Source: Taibaiella lutea
Lineage (GTDB): Bacteria > Bacteroidota > Bacteroidia > Chitinophagales > Chitinophagaceae
NCBI RefSeq assembly: GCF_008629695.1
Contig: NZ_VWSH01000004.1
Span: 558,001 to 622,000 of the forward strand
Direction of reading: 5' to 3'
Length of the DNA: 64,000 nt
The position numbers and the translations under genes are program-made. Below the pieces are notes generated by a model that made no database searches, was not told the origin of the DNA, and saw only the letters and a program-made list of their open reading frames with translations. Below are positions 1 through 7,123 of the stretch, in pieces; the stretch's first letter is position 1, and every line of letters starts with the position of its first letter.

Positions 1-2
1 TA

Positions 3-116
3 CCGTCCGTCAATGAGAACACCCACAAATTGATATTCTCCCAAAAAGACTTCTGTTATGTAAGTTCATTTAAAAACTATCAATATTATTTATACTCCAA
101 ATGCCTGCCGGTATAA
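3..116 (+). CDS. Possible 3' end of a truncated upstream gene
   Basis: A stop-free frame enters from the left edge and ends at a TAA at 114-116, giving 37 codons with mixed, protein-like composition (it includes NENTHKLIFSQKDF). It could be the C-terminus of a gene lying outside the window. The stretch is too short to assign a family, and chance openness in AT-rich DNA is a real alternative. Confidence 0.2.
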   Translation, partial: PSVNENTHKLIFSQKDFCYVSSFKNYQYYLYSKCLPV

Positions 117-215
117 AACGATAGTCATAAAGATGCCTACATTTGGGTCTTATATACCCTACCCCAAAATGAGTCTTTATAACAGCTCATCGCATTACGA
201 AGAAAATTAAACAAA

Positions 216-236
216 CTACCGGCTACAAGCCGGTAG
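216..236 (-). terminator. Hairpin, 8-bp stem; terminator for the minus strand or IS end
   Basis: CTACCGGC (216-223) pairs perfectly with GCCGGTAG (229-236) around a 5-nt loop. Read on the minus strand the stem is followed by TTTGTTTAATTTTC, which fits a Rho-independent terminator for the small gene at 302-520. It could instead be the left-end hairpin of the IS200-type element. Confidence 0.55.
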
Positions 237-245
237 ATTTAGTAG

Positions 246-265
246 AAGCTGAATAAATTCAGCTT
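246..265. repeat. Hairpin, 8-bp stem
   Basis: AAGCTGAA (246-253) and TTCAGCTT (258-265) form a perfect stem with a TAAA loop. It lies ten bases from the hairpin at 216-236, and the two together resemble a tandem-hairpin IS end or double terminator. Confidence 0.5.
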
Positions 266-301
266 TCTCCAAGCGATGCTTAGTACCAACAATGACCCAC
301 A

Positions 302-520
302 CTAATTTTTGTCTAACAACTTAGATAGTATAGCTAATAGCGCTCCAACTACTATAAAGATTACATGTTTTACAAGAAAGGCAATGATAAACCACATTAT
401 CAGAAACCCTATGAAACTAAGTAAGTCATTAGGATGTATTTTCTGCCAAGCAACATAACCTGTAGCAACAGTAAATATAATAGTTAAGCATCCCATCAAG
501 GATTTCCCGTTTTCATTCAT
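302..520 (-). CDS. Small membrane protein, unknown function
   Basis: A 72-residue protein starting MNENGKSLMGCL. It has two hydrophobic stretches (about residues 8-24 and 32-66) separated by a short polar segment with a His-Pro-Asn turn, so two or three membrane passes are expected. The ATG at 520 is preferred over an upstream in-frame start because the upstream extension reads through a repeat region and adds unlikely Arg-rich sequence. A hairpin with a T-rich tail follows. No family is recognised. It may be cargo of the neighbouring IS200-type element or simply a host gene beside it. Confidence 0.45.
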   Translation of the reverse strand: MNENGKSLMGCLTIIFTVATGYVAWQKIHPNDLLSFIGFLIMWFIIAFLVKHVIFIVVGALLAILSKLLDKN

Positions 521-523
521 TTT

Positions 524-683
524 TGTGGTAGTTTTTGGACATAAGAAAGGGTGTAACTGAAATTCTCCTGCTGTCCTGGCCCTACCACGGGCTTCAAATA
601 CAAAAGACACAATTACACCCCTTTCAAGGTGTATCATATCTATACATTGTATTTGATGCTGTTTTATGTGGTAGTTTAGGACA
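524..683. repeat. Direct repeat pair enclosing an inverted repeat
   Basis: TGTGGTAGTTTTTGGACA (524-541) recurs as TGTGGTAGTTTAGGACA (667-683). Between them lies an inverted pair GGGTGTAA (549-556) / TTACACCC (613-620), extended imperfectly by GAAAGG/CCTTTC. The arrangement suggests a relic of a small mobile element or a paired regulatory site upstream of the gene at 302-520. The remaining bases to 885 hold no supported gene. Confidence 0.4.
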
Positions 684-885
684 GCAATACTATAGTACGA
701 TACTATGGATAATATTTTACGTTTTTATTTATTTCATTCAATTTTTATTTATGATTACGAAAACAGTAAACATACATGAGGGGCGTGATAGACATATACA
801 CGTTCACAAGTATTATTTATTTGATAAGATACTAATCTGGAAAGTAAAGATAGTATATCTCTTACATACTATGGATAAGAAGTTC

Positions 886-1086
886 TCATAAATTCCTTGA
901 CTCTACAATCCTATTGATATTGTTGTTTAGATTTCTAACAGCATCTTCTAAAGTTGAAATTCTATAAGCTAAAGAGTAAAAGATAGCCTGAGTAAGCTCT
1001 TCATTAGATACATGTGTACCTCTTAACAACAAGTCAGCTTTATATCTTTCAATAATTTCAATTGGAATCTGTAAGTCTATTTGCAT
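886..1086 (-). CDS. Small coiled-coil-like protein, unknown
   Basis: A 66-residue protein starting MQIDLQIPIEIIERYKADLL. The N-terminal half resembles a short DNA-binding or antitoxin-like sheet-helix segment. The C-terminal half (about residues 40-66) is amphipathic with regular Leu, Val and Ile spacing and Asn-rich positions, suggesting a coiled coil. It is divergent from the transposase gene at 1144, with only about 57 bp between them. An in-frame start at 1119 exists, but the ATG at 1086 begins the better-looking sequence. No family is recognised; a regulator of the adjacent transposase is a guess based only on position. Confidence 0.4.
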   Translation of the reverse strand: MQIDLQIPIEIIERYKADLLLRGTHVSNEELTQAIFYSLAYRISTLEDAVRNLNNNINRIVESRNL

Positions 1087-1143
1087 AATTTTTATATTTG
1101 ATTTATTCACAAAATACACATCTTAAACCAAAAACAAAAACCT

Positions 1144-1578
1144 ATGCAACATTACAGAAAAGGTGCCCACACAGTTTATGATTTGAAATACCATATTGTA
1201 TGGATTACTAAGTATAGAAAGCCTGTGTTAACTGGTGAAGTAGCTATAAGAGTAAGGGAATTAGTAAGAGAGATTTGTAAAGCTAATGATATAGAGATTA
1301 TAAAAGGTCATGTATCAAAAGACCATGTTCATCTCTTTATCTCTGCTCCACCTCACCTATCTATCAGTAAGATAGTTCAGTTCTTAAAAGGTAAAAGTTC
1401 AAGGAAAATTCTTAGTAGCTTTGTAGAGATGCAAAAACAATTTTGGGGCAGACACTTTTGGGCAAGAGGATATTTTGTAGCAAGTTCTGGTAATATTACA
1501 GATGAAGTAATTATGAAGTATATAGAAGAACAAGAGCTTGAAGATGAAGACCAAAATTTCAAGATAGGTCAACAATAA
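1144..1578 (+). CDS. tnpA: IS200/IS605 family transposase TnpA (Y1/HUH)
   Basis: A 144-residue single-strand DNA transposase that would excise and insert the element through a 5'-phosphotyrosine intermediate. The N-terminal strand YDLKYHIVWITKYRKPVL is typical of the Y1 transposase family. The HUH metal-binding motif is HVH at residues 61-63, and the likely nucleophile is Tyr126 in MKYIEEQ. The length is normal for the family (about 130-155), so the gene looks intact. No accessory tnpB is seen downstream. A terminator hairpin follows directly. GC content is low compared with the next genes. Confidence 0.93.
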   Translation: MQHYRKGAHTVYDLKYHIVWITKYRKPVLTGEVAIRVRELVREICKANDIEIIKGHVSKDHVHLFISAPPHLSISKIVQFLKGKSSRKILSSFVEMQKQFWGRHFWARGYFVASSGNITDEVIMKYIEEQELEDEDQNFKIGQQ

Positions 1579-1583
1579 TATAA

Positions 1584-1622
1584 AGAGTAGTAAAGATATT
1601 CAATCTTTCCTACTCTATTTTT
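1584..1622 (+). terminator. Rho-independent terminator after tnpA
   Basis: AGAGTAG (1584-1590) pairs with CTACTCT (1610-1616), with an inner AAAGAT/ATCTTT pairing, followed by ATTTTTT. Confidence 0.75.
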
Positions 1623-1632
1623 TAACTAAAGT

Positions 1633-1650
1633 CTTCGCCTAAAGGCGAGG
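1633..1650 (+). repeat. Candidate IS right-end hairpin
   Basis: TCGCC (1635-1639) pairs with GGCGA (1644-1648) across a TAAA loop, extended by one wobble and one C-G pair. Small GC-rich hairpins just downstream of tnpA are usual at the right end of IS200/IS605 elements. It is followed by GGTTTTTAAATCC. Confidence 0.5.
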
Positions 1651-1687
1651 GTTTTTAAATCCCCGAAAGTGGACAATAAATATACAG

Positions 1688-2710
1688 ATGAAGAAAATAG
1701 GTTTTTTATCGTTTGGACATTGGGCAAACCACCCCTCTTACAGTACAAAAACGGCAGGCGATACCTTGCTCCAATCTATTGATTTAGCAGTAGCGGCAGA
1801 AGAATTGGGTATTGACGGCGCTTATTTCCGTGTACACCACTTTGCCAGGCAACTGGCATCCCCCTTCCCCTTATTAGCAGCTATCGGTGCCAAAACCAGC
1901 AAAATCGAAATTGGTACAGGTGTCATTGATATGCGTTACGAAAATCCGTTGTATATGGTAGAAGATGCGGGCGCCGCCGATTTAATTTCCCGCGGCCGTC
2001 TGCAATTAGGCATCAGCAGGGGTTCACCCGAACAGGTTGTCGACGGCTGGCGTCATTTTGGTTACAAACCGGAGCCGGGAGAAACAGACGCCGATATGGG
2101 CCGTCAAAAAGGACTGGAGTTCTTTGAGCAGTTGAAAGGCAAAGGATTTGCCGAGCCGAGCCCCAATCCCATGTTTCCCAACCCTCCCGGACTGTTGCGT
2201 TTAGAGCCATTCTCCCCCGGTTTACAAGACCGCATCTGGTGGGGATCGGCCTCTGATGCTACGGCAATATGGGCAGGCAAGATTGGCATGAACCTGCAAA
2301 GCTCTACCTTGAAATTTGACGAAAGTGGCAAACCTTTTCATGTACAACAGGCCGAACAGATCCGGTTGTTTAAACAAGCCTGGAAAGAAGCAGGTCATCA
2401 GCGGGAGCCCAGAGTTTCGGTAAGCCGTTCCATTTTTGCATTGGTAAATGATCAGGACCGCCTTTATTTCGGGCAACAGGCAGATAGCAAAGATCAGGTA
2501 GGTACTCTGGAAGCAGACAGACGAGCCATTTTTGGCCGGAGCTATGCCGCAGAACCGGATAAGCTCATAGAAGAATTGGCGCAAGACGAAGCCATACAGG
2601 AAGCAGATACTATTCTGCTGACTATCCCCAATACCTTGGGTGTAGATTATAATGTACACGTGCTTTCCGCCATATTGGAACATGTAGCACCCGGGCTTGG
2701 ATGGCGCTAA
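1688..2710 (+). CDS. LLM class flavin-dependent oxidoreductase
   Basis: A 340-residue member of the luciferase-like monooxygenase superfamily, which uses reduced FMN in a TIM-barrel fold. The N-terminus MKKIGFLSFGHW, the strand GAYFRVHHF (about residues 45-53) and the segment LQLGISRGSPEQ (about 105-116) match the single-component LLM pattern in which a histidine pair sits near the flavin. The substrate cannot be told from sequence. The next gene starts 13 bp downstream on the same strand and encodes another flavoprotein, so the two probably form one operon. GC content here is visibly higher than in the flanking DNA. Confidence 0.88.
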   Translation: MKKIGFLSFGHWANHPSYSTKTAGDTLLQSIDLAVAAEELGIDGAYFRVHHFARQLASPFPLLAAIGAKTSKIEIGTGVIDMRYENPLYMVEDAGAADLISRGRLQLGISRGSPEQVVDGWRHFGYKPEPGETDADMGRQKGLEFFEQLKGKGFAEPSPNPMFPNPPGLLRLEPFSPGLQDRIWWGSASDATAIWAGKIGMNLQSSTLKFDESGKPFHVQQAEQIRLFKQAWKEAGHQREPRVSVSRSIFALVNDQDRLYFGQQADSKDQVGTLEADRRAIFGRSYAAEPDKLIEELAQDEAIQEADTILLTIPNTLGVDYNVHVLSAILEHVAPGLGWR

Positions 2711-2723
2711 ACAGAGATGATGG

Positions 2724-3806
2724 ATGTTAAATAAAATTCGATACAAAACTAAAATTGCAGTAATAGGCGCCGGGCAGGCAGGACTGTCCGCCGCCTATTA
2801 TTTAAAAAAAATGGGCCTGGAAATTGGTCCGGGCTTTATCATTCTGGACGAAGCGCCCGCCCCCGGCGGTGCATGGCAATACAGGTGGCCATCGCTTACG
2901 CTAAGTACCGTCAATAGAATTCATGATTTGCCCGGCATGTCTTTTGAAGAAACCATTAGTACCACTGACACAAACGTTCAAGCCAGTATTGCTGTGCCTC
3001 ACTATTATGATTTGTATGAAAAGAAATTTGACTTCCGGGTGTACCGGCCACTAAAAGTCGAAACCGTCTATCTGCATGATGAGCGGTTTTACATCGATTC
3101 ATCCAAAACCTTATTTTCAGCATCAGGCATCATCAACGCTACCGGCACCTGGGAAAATCCTTACATCCCTGAATATCCCGGTGCCCGTCTTTTTGAAGGC
3201 GAACAGCTGCATACCAAAGATTTCAAAACAGCAGATTACTTTAAAGGCAAACATGTCATCGTTGTCGGAGGCGGCATTTCCGCCATTCAATTGCTGGATC
3301 AGATTTCAAAAGTAACCACCACCACCTGGGTTACCCGCCGTCCGCCCCAATTCAGAGAAGGACCTTTTGATGAAGATGCAGGGCACAAGGCCGTGGCAAT
3401 GGTAGAAGAAAGAGTAAGGCAGGGACTACCGCCTTTATCTGTGGTTTCTGTTACCGGATTACCCCTCTCGCCCGAAGTTATCGACATGAAAGAAAGAGGC
3501 GTGCTAAAGCGCTTTCCCATGTTCAGCGAGATAACCCGAAGCGGAGTGAAATGGGAAGATGGAAAAGAAGAAAAAGCAGATGTCATTTTGTGGAATACCG
3601 GTTTCAAAGGCGCTCTGGAACATTTAAAGCCCGTTTTACCCAGAGAAGAGAATGGCGGCATTCTTATGGCAGGCAGGCTGGCAACTATGGTTGCCAAAGA
3701 ACCCCGTATCCACCTGCCGGGTTATGGCCCCTCTGCATCCACCATCGGGGCCAATCGTGCCGGAGCAGCCGCAGCCAGGGAATTGATGAATACATTGGGC
3801 ATTTAG
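2724..3806 (+). CDS. NAD(P)/FAD-dependent oxidoreductase (flavin monooxygenase-like)
   Basis: A 360-residue two-dinucleotide-fold flavoprotein. The FAD-binding fingerprint AVIGAGQAGLSAAYYL lies near residues 13-28, a Gly-Gly-Ala-Trp motif follows at about residue 50 as in Baeyer-Villiger and CzcO-type enzymes, and a second nucleotide-binding GGGISAIQ lies near residue 175. The C-terminal segment ILWNTGFKGAL is the usual conserved ATG-like motif of the family. It follows the LLM gene by 13 bp. The pair suggests a two-flavoprotein oxidation module acting on a small molecule; this is inference from co-location. The ATG at 2724 is the only start that preserves the nucleotide-binding strand. Confidence 0.85.
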   Translation: MLNKIRYKTKIAVIGAGQAGLSAAYYLKKMGLEIGPGFIILDEAPAPGGAWQYRWPSLTLSTVNRIHDLPGMSFEETISTTDTNVQASIAVPHYYDLYEKKFDFRVYRPLKVETVYLHDERFYIDSSKTLFSASGIINATGTWENPYIPEYPGARLFEGEQLHTKDFKTADYFKGKHVIVVGGGISAIQLLDQISKVTTTTWVTRRPPQFREGPFDEDAGHKAVAMVEERVRQGLPPLSVVSVTGLPLSPEVIDMKERGVLKRFPMFSEITRSGVKWEDGKEEKADVILWNTGFKGALEHLKPVLPREENGGILMAGRLATMVAKEPRIHLPGYGPSASTIGANRAGAAAARELMNTLGI

Positions 3807-3914
3807 CAGTTCAGAAGCCCATAAATTGATTTCATTTTTGTACAATTGTTTCTTGAGATAGCGTATTTTGTCACGGCTCCGGAACCATTTTAAGTAACCG
3901 GTTATACTTTCGCT

Positions 3915-6206
3915 ATGAAAAGAATATTTACTTTCATCCTGACATGTACGACTGTTGCCGTTTACGCGCAAAACAGCAGTAAATACCAATTAGTACCTTT
4001 TGTAAAAACCATGATTGGTACCCAACGAATGGGTCATACATATCCCGGTGCAACAGTGCCGTTTGGCATGGTACAGCTCAGCCCGGAAACCGATACAATA
4101 AGTTATGAACGGAATGGAAAGTATAATCCGGATGTTTATAAATACTGCGCGGGTTACCAATACGACGACAAAACCATTGTTGGCTTTAGCCATACGCATT
4201 TCAGCGGCACCGGCCATTCTGATTTGGGAGATTTCCTGATAATGCCTTCCGTGGGGAAACTACAGCTCAATCCCGGCACCGCAGATGATCCTTCAAGCGG
4301 CTACAGGTCTCCTTTTTCTCATGATGAAGAATACAGCGAAGCAAACTATTACAAGGTAAGACTGGCCAAAAATAATATTACTGCAGAACTTACCACGACC
4401 GCCAGGGTTGGCTTTCATCAATATACCTTTCCTGAATCCGACGACGCTCATATCATACTCGACCTTATGTCCGGCATCTATAATTATTCCGGCAAAAATG
4501 TATGGACTTATCTGAGAGTGGTGAATGATACTTTGGTAATGGGCTACAGGCAAACAAACGGATGGGCGCGCAATCGCACTCTTTATTTTGCTATGATATT
4601 TTCAAAGCCTTTTTACAGACACGGTTTTAAAAGCTATGCACCAAAAGAAGTCTATCGTGGCTTCTGGCACAAATTCGATCAGACAAATAATTTTCCTGAA
4701 ATTTCGGGCAGCCAGATCAGGGCACATTTCGATTTTAAAACAACAGAAAGAGAGCAGGTTAAAATAAAGTTCGCTCTTTCTCCCGTAAGCATGGACGGAG
4801 CTTTGCACAATCTTGTTTCCGAAGTCGCAGATTGGAATTTTGACAAAGTAAAAGCACAAGGACAACAATTATGGGAAAAAGAACTAAGCAAAATAGCCAT
4901 TCAGGGAAATGATGAACTGAAGCAGAATTTTTATACGGCAATGTATCATGCCATGATTAACCCCACGCTTTATATGGACGTGGATAGCCTTTACAAAGGC
5001 CTGGATCAGAATATCCATAAAGCTTCCGGGTTTACCAATTACACCACTTTCTCATTATGGGATACTTACCGCGCCCTTCATCCTTTGTTTACTATCATAC
5101 AGCCGGATCGGAACGCGGATATGATAAAATCTATGTTGGCGCATTACGATCAGAGCCCCGAACACATGCTGCCCGTATGGTCCAATTCAGCAAACGAAAA
5201 CTGGTGTATGAGTGGCTATCATGCTGTTGCTGTATTAGCCGATGCTGCTGTAAAAGGAAGCAATCAGTTTGATGCGGCAAGAGCATTGGAAGCCTGTGTT
5301 GCAACCGCCCGGAAAAGAGATTATGAAAATATAGGCACTTATATAGATCTGGGATTTATACCGGATACCAGCAGCGGAACATCCGTTTCCGGCACTTTGG
5401 AATATGCTTATGACGATTGGGCTATTGCACAACTGGCAGCAAAACTTGGCAAAAAAGATATTTACGAGGAATTTATAAAACGTTCGCAGAATTACAAACA
5501 TGTTTACGATGCTTCTACCGGTTTTATGAGGCCGCGCAGCAGCGAGGGCGACTTCCATGTTCCATTTGATCCTTTAAGTACCAGCAACGGTGGCTTTATA
5601 GAAGGTAACGCCTGGAACTATACCCTTTTCGTACCACAGGATCCTGAAGGATTGATAAAACTGATGGGCGGTAATAACCGTTTCGTCAATTACCTGGATT
5701 CATTATTCACGATGCATTTACCGGATAAATATTTTGCAGAAACCGAAGATATAACCAGGGATGGCATTATCGGCAATTATGTGCATGGCAACGAGCCCTC
5801 TCATCACGTTGCCTATTTATATAACTGGACCAATAAGCCATGGAAAACACAGGAACGCATCAGGATGATTTTACCATTGATGTACAAGCCTGCTCCCGAT
5901 GGGCTTGGAGGTAATGATGATTGCGGTCAGATGAGCGCCTGGTATATCTTCAGTGCACTTGGATTTTATCCTGTAACACCGGGTTCCGATCGCTATGAAT
6001 TAGGTAGCCCATCTGTAGATCAGGCCATTATCCACTTAGATAATGGGAAAAACTTTGTTATTAAAGTAACAAACAAGAGTCCTCAAAATGTATATGTCAG
6101 TAAAGTAATGTTCAATGGAAAGGAAATTAAAGAGCATTACATAAAACACAGCGATATTATAAAGGGAGGCGATTTGATTTTTTTCATGAGTGCGCAACAT
6201 AAATAG
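3915..6206 (+). CDS. GH92 family alpha-1,2-mannosidase, secreted
   Basis: A 763-residue glycoside hydrolase of family 92, calcium-dependent exo-acting alpha-mannosidases that trim mannose from N-glycans or mannans. A signal peptide covers residues 1-19 (MKRIFTFILTCTTVAVYAQ). The N-terminal beta-sandwich contains PGATVPFGMVQLSPET and FSHTHFSGTGHSDLGD. The catalytic (alpha/alpha)6 barrel carries WDTYRALHPL and the family hallmark GGNDDCGQMSAWYIF near residues 663-677, followed by GFYPVTPGSDRYELGSP. Length is normal and no domain is missing. It stands alone, without a SusCD pair beside it, so export to the periplasm or cell surface is likely but no dedicated locus is visible. Confidence 0.95.
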   Translation: MKRIFTFILTCTTVAVYAQNSSKYQLVPFVKTMIGTQRMGHTYPGATVPFGMVQLSPETDTISYERNGKYNPDVYKYCAGYQYDDKTIVGFSHTHFSGTGHSDLGDFLIMPSVGKLQLNPGTADDPSSGYRSPFSHDEEYSEANYYKVRLAKNNITAELTTTARVGFHQYTFPESDDAHIILDLMSGIYNYSGKNVWTYLRVVNDTLVMGYRQTNGWARNRTLYFAMIFSKPFYRHGFKSYAPKEVYRGFWHKFDQTNNFPEISGSQIRAHFDFKTTEREQVKIKFALSPVSMDGALHNLVSEVADWNFDKVKAQGQQLWEKELSKIAIQGNDELKQNFYTAMYHAMINPTLYMDVDSLYKGLDQNIHKASGFTNYTTFSLWDTYRALHPLFTIIQPDRNADMIKSMLAHYDQSPEHMLPVWSNSANENWCMSGYHAVAVLADAAVKGSNQFDAARALEACVATARKRDYENIGTYIDLGFIPDTSSGTSVSGTLEYAYDDWAIAQLAAKLGKKDIYEEFIKRSQNYKHVYDASTGFMRPRSSEGDFHVPFDPLSTSNGGFIEGNAWNYTLFVPQDPEGLIKLMGGNNRFVNYLDSLFTMHLPDKYFAETEDITRDGIIGNYVHGNEPSHHVAYLYNWTNKPWKTQERIRMILPLMYKPAPDGLGGNDDCGQMSAWYIFSALGFYPVTPGSDRYELGSPSVDQAIIHLDNGKNFVIKVTNKSPQNVYVSKVMFNGKEIKEHYIKHSDIIKGGDLIFFMSAQHK

Positions 6207-6280
6207 AACATACATTCATATACCTCAAAGGCAACCGGGTTTCAAGAGCACTTTGGGGGCTAACAAAATATACCATGCCT

Positions 6281-6556
6281 TTAGAAGAATGACTTTATAT
6301 ACTTATCCATATTACTAAGCCTGCCTAATCTGTACGCATGCCTGTAATCGTCAATTGAGTCCTTAAGCAATGCAGGCAACATATTTTTATTAGCATATAA
6401 ATTCAAATACTTTGTAATAAAACCCTGAAAATTCATATCAGCTCGTGGTACGATCAATCCTTCCCTAAGCACTTCAAATAGCTTTTTCCTGAATATCCAC
6501 TCCTGATAAATATTTTGTATCGGGGCACCTAAAATTATTCGTTCAATTGATGACAT
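6281..6556 (-). CDS. Hypothetical protein, 91 residues
   Basis: Starts MSSIERIILGAPIQNIYQEW and is rich in aromatic and basic residues, predicted mostly helical, with no signal peptide or membrane segment. Residues 49-90 (KYLNLYANKNMLP onward) look like a compact helical tail. No family is recognised. It ends with an ordinary stop and is followed by convergent spacing to the GH92 gene. It may be an intact small protein or a fragment of something longer; the upstream 45 bp show no continuation. Confidence 0.4.
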   Translation of the reverse strand: MSSIERIILGAPIQNIYQEWIFRKKLFEVLREGLIVPRADMNFQGFITKYLNLYANKNMLPALLKDSIDDYRHAYRLGRLSNMDKYIKSFF

Positions 6557-6601
6557 CGTTTTTATACTTAGAAAACCTCATGCATAGACAATCTGCAAAG
6601 G

Positions 6602-7018
6602 CTATTTCTTTTTCAATAAATAGGTGACCTTGTTGTAGTCGCCATTAGCTTCTGTTTCATCCTGATATAATTTAAAGAAACCATTATCAAGGATGATTAT
6701 TTTAAATGGCGTATCTCCAAAGCTTACCGACTTTCTATCCGGAAAAAAATAATCGATGGAATCGGGTTTACCCTTATAGTTCATGTAAGCTTTTCCTTCT
6801 GCCGAGAAATATATATAATCACCAGGATGACGCACCGTATCCGTTTCTGTTGTTGATTTATCATGGCTTTCAAACACCTGATATTCCAATATAAATGTAT
6901 TACCCTTTATCCCTGTTGTCTCCGGCGAAATAAGGTGAACCATTTTATGTTTGCCTGCTTCTCCTGATACCTTCAGAAAGTAAAAGAATAAGATTATTAT
7001 TAAAATTGCTTTTTTCAT
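6602..7018 (-). CDS. Small secreted protein, unknown
   Basis: 138 residues with an N-terminal signal peptide (MKKAILIIILFFYFLKVSG). The mature part is beta-rich with alternating polar and hydrophobic residues and a central YIYFSAEGKAYMNYKGKPDS segment, resembling the short lipocalin-like or calycin-like proteins common in this phylum; this resemblance is only a fold-level impression. It contains no cysteine pair and no sorting domain, so a periplasmic location is likely. It is separated from the surface-protein gene downstream by a strong hairpin. Confidence 0.6.
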   Translation of the reverse strand: MKKAILIIILFFYFLKVSGEAGKHKMVHLISPETTGIKGNTFILEYQVFESHDKSTTETDTVRHPGDYIYFSAEGKAYMNYKGKPDSIDYFFPDRKSVSFGDTPFKIIILDNGFFKLYQDETEANGDYNKVTYLLKKK

Positions 7019-7063
7019 TTTTGACTTTTTAAATTTAATTGCTGTAAAGATTGCTGTTTAATA

Positions 7064-7107
7064 ATATTACCAGGTTGAAATGAATTAGTATTTCAACCTG
7101 GTAATAT
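7064..7107. terminator. Strong hairpin, 18-bp perfect stem
   Basis: ATATTACCAGGTTGAAAT (7064-7081) pairs perfectly with ATTTCAACCTGGTAATAT (7090-7107), with an 8-nt loop. It sits just downstream of the surface-protein gene at 7124-8908, so termination is the likely role, although no long T-run follows on the minus strand. Confidence 0.6.
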
Positions 7108-7123
7108 CTTCAGGAATCTCTTC

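Larger units (their letters stand above)
117..301. other. Noncoding stretch with two hairpins
   Basis: No convincing coding frame is seen. The right half holds two perfect 8-bp-stem hairpins (216-236 and 246-265), listed separately. The rest is AT-rich with no recognised signal. Confidence 0.4.
216..1650 (+). mobile_element. Candidate IS200/IS605-type insertion sequence
   Basis: A Y1/HUH transposase gene (1144-1578) is followed by a small hairpin (1633-1650, stem C-T-TCGCC/GGCGA-G-G). The left side has two hairpins at 216-236 and 246-265. IS200/IS605 elements carry subterminal imperfect hairpins instead of inverted repeats, so these are candidate left- and right-end structures. The stretch is AT-rich and ends just before a block of clearly higher GC. 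The left boundary is uncertain: if it is at 216, the element contains two small minus-strand genes as passengers. A shorter element starting near 1090 is equally possible, with the left hairpins acting only as terminators. Confidence 0.4.

Noticed and set aside
535-891. A 118-codon plus-strand frame
   Set aside because: It reads through the direct and inverted repeats and has no coding character; its middle is a hydrophobic low-complexity tract and no start signal is present.
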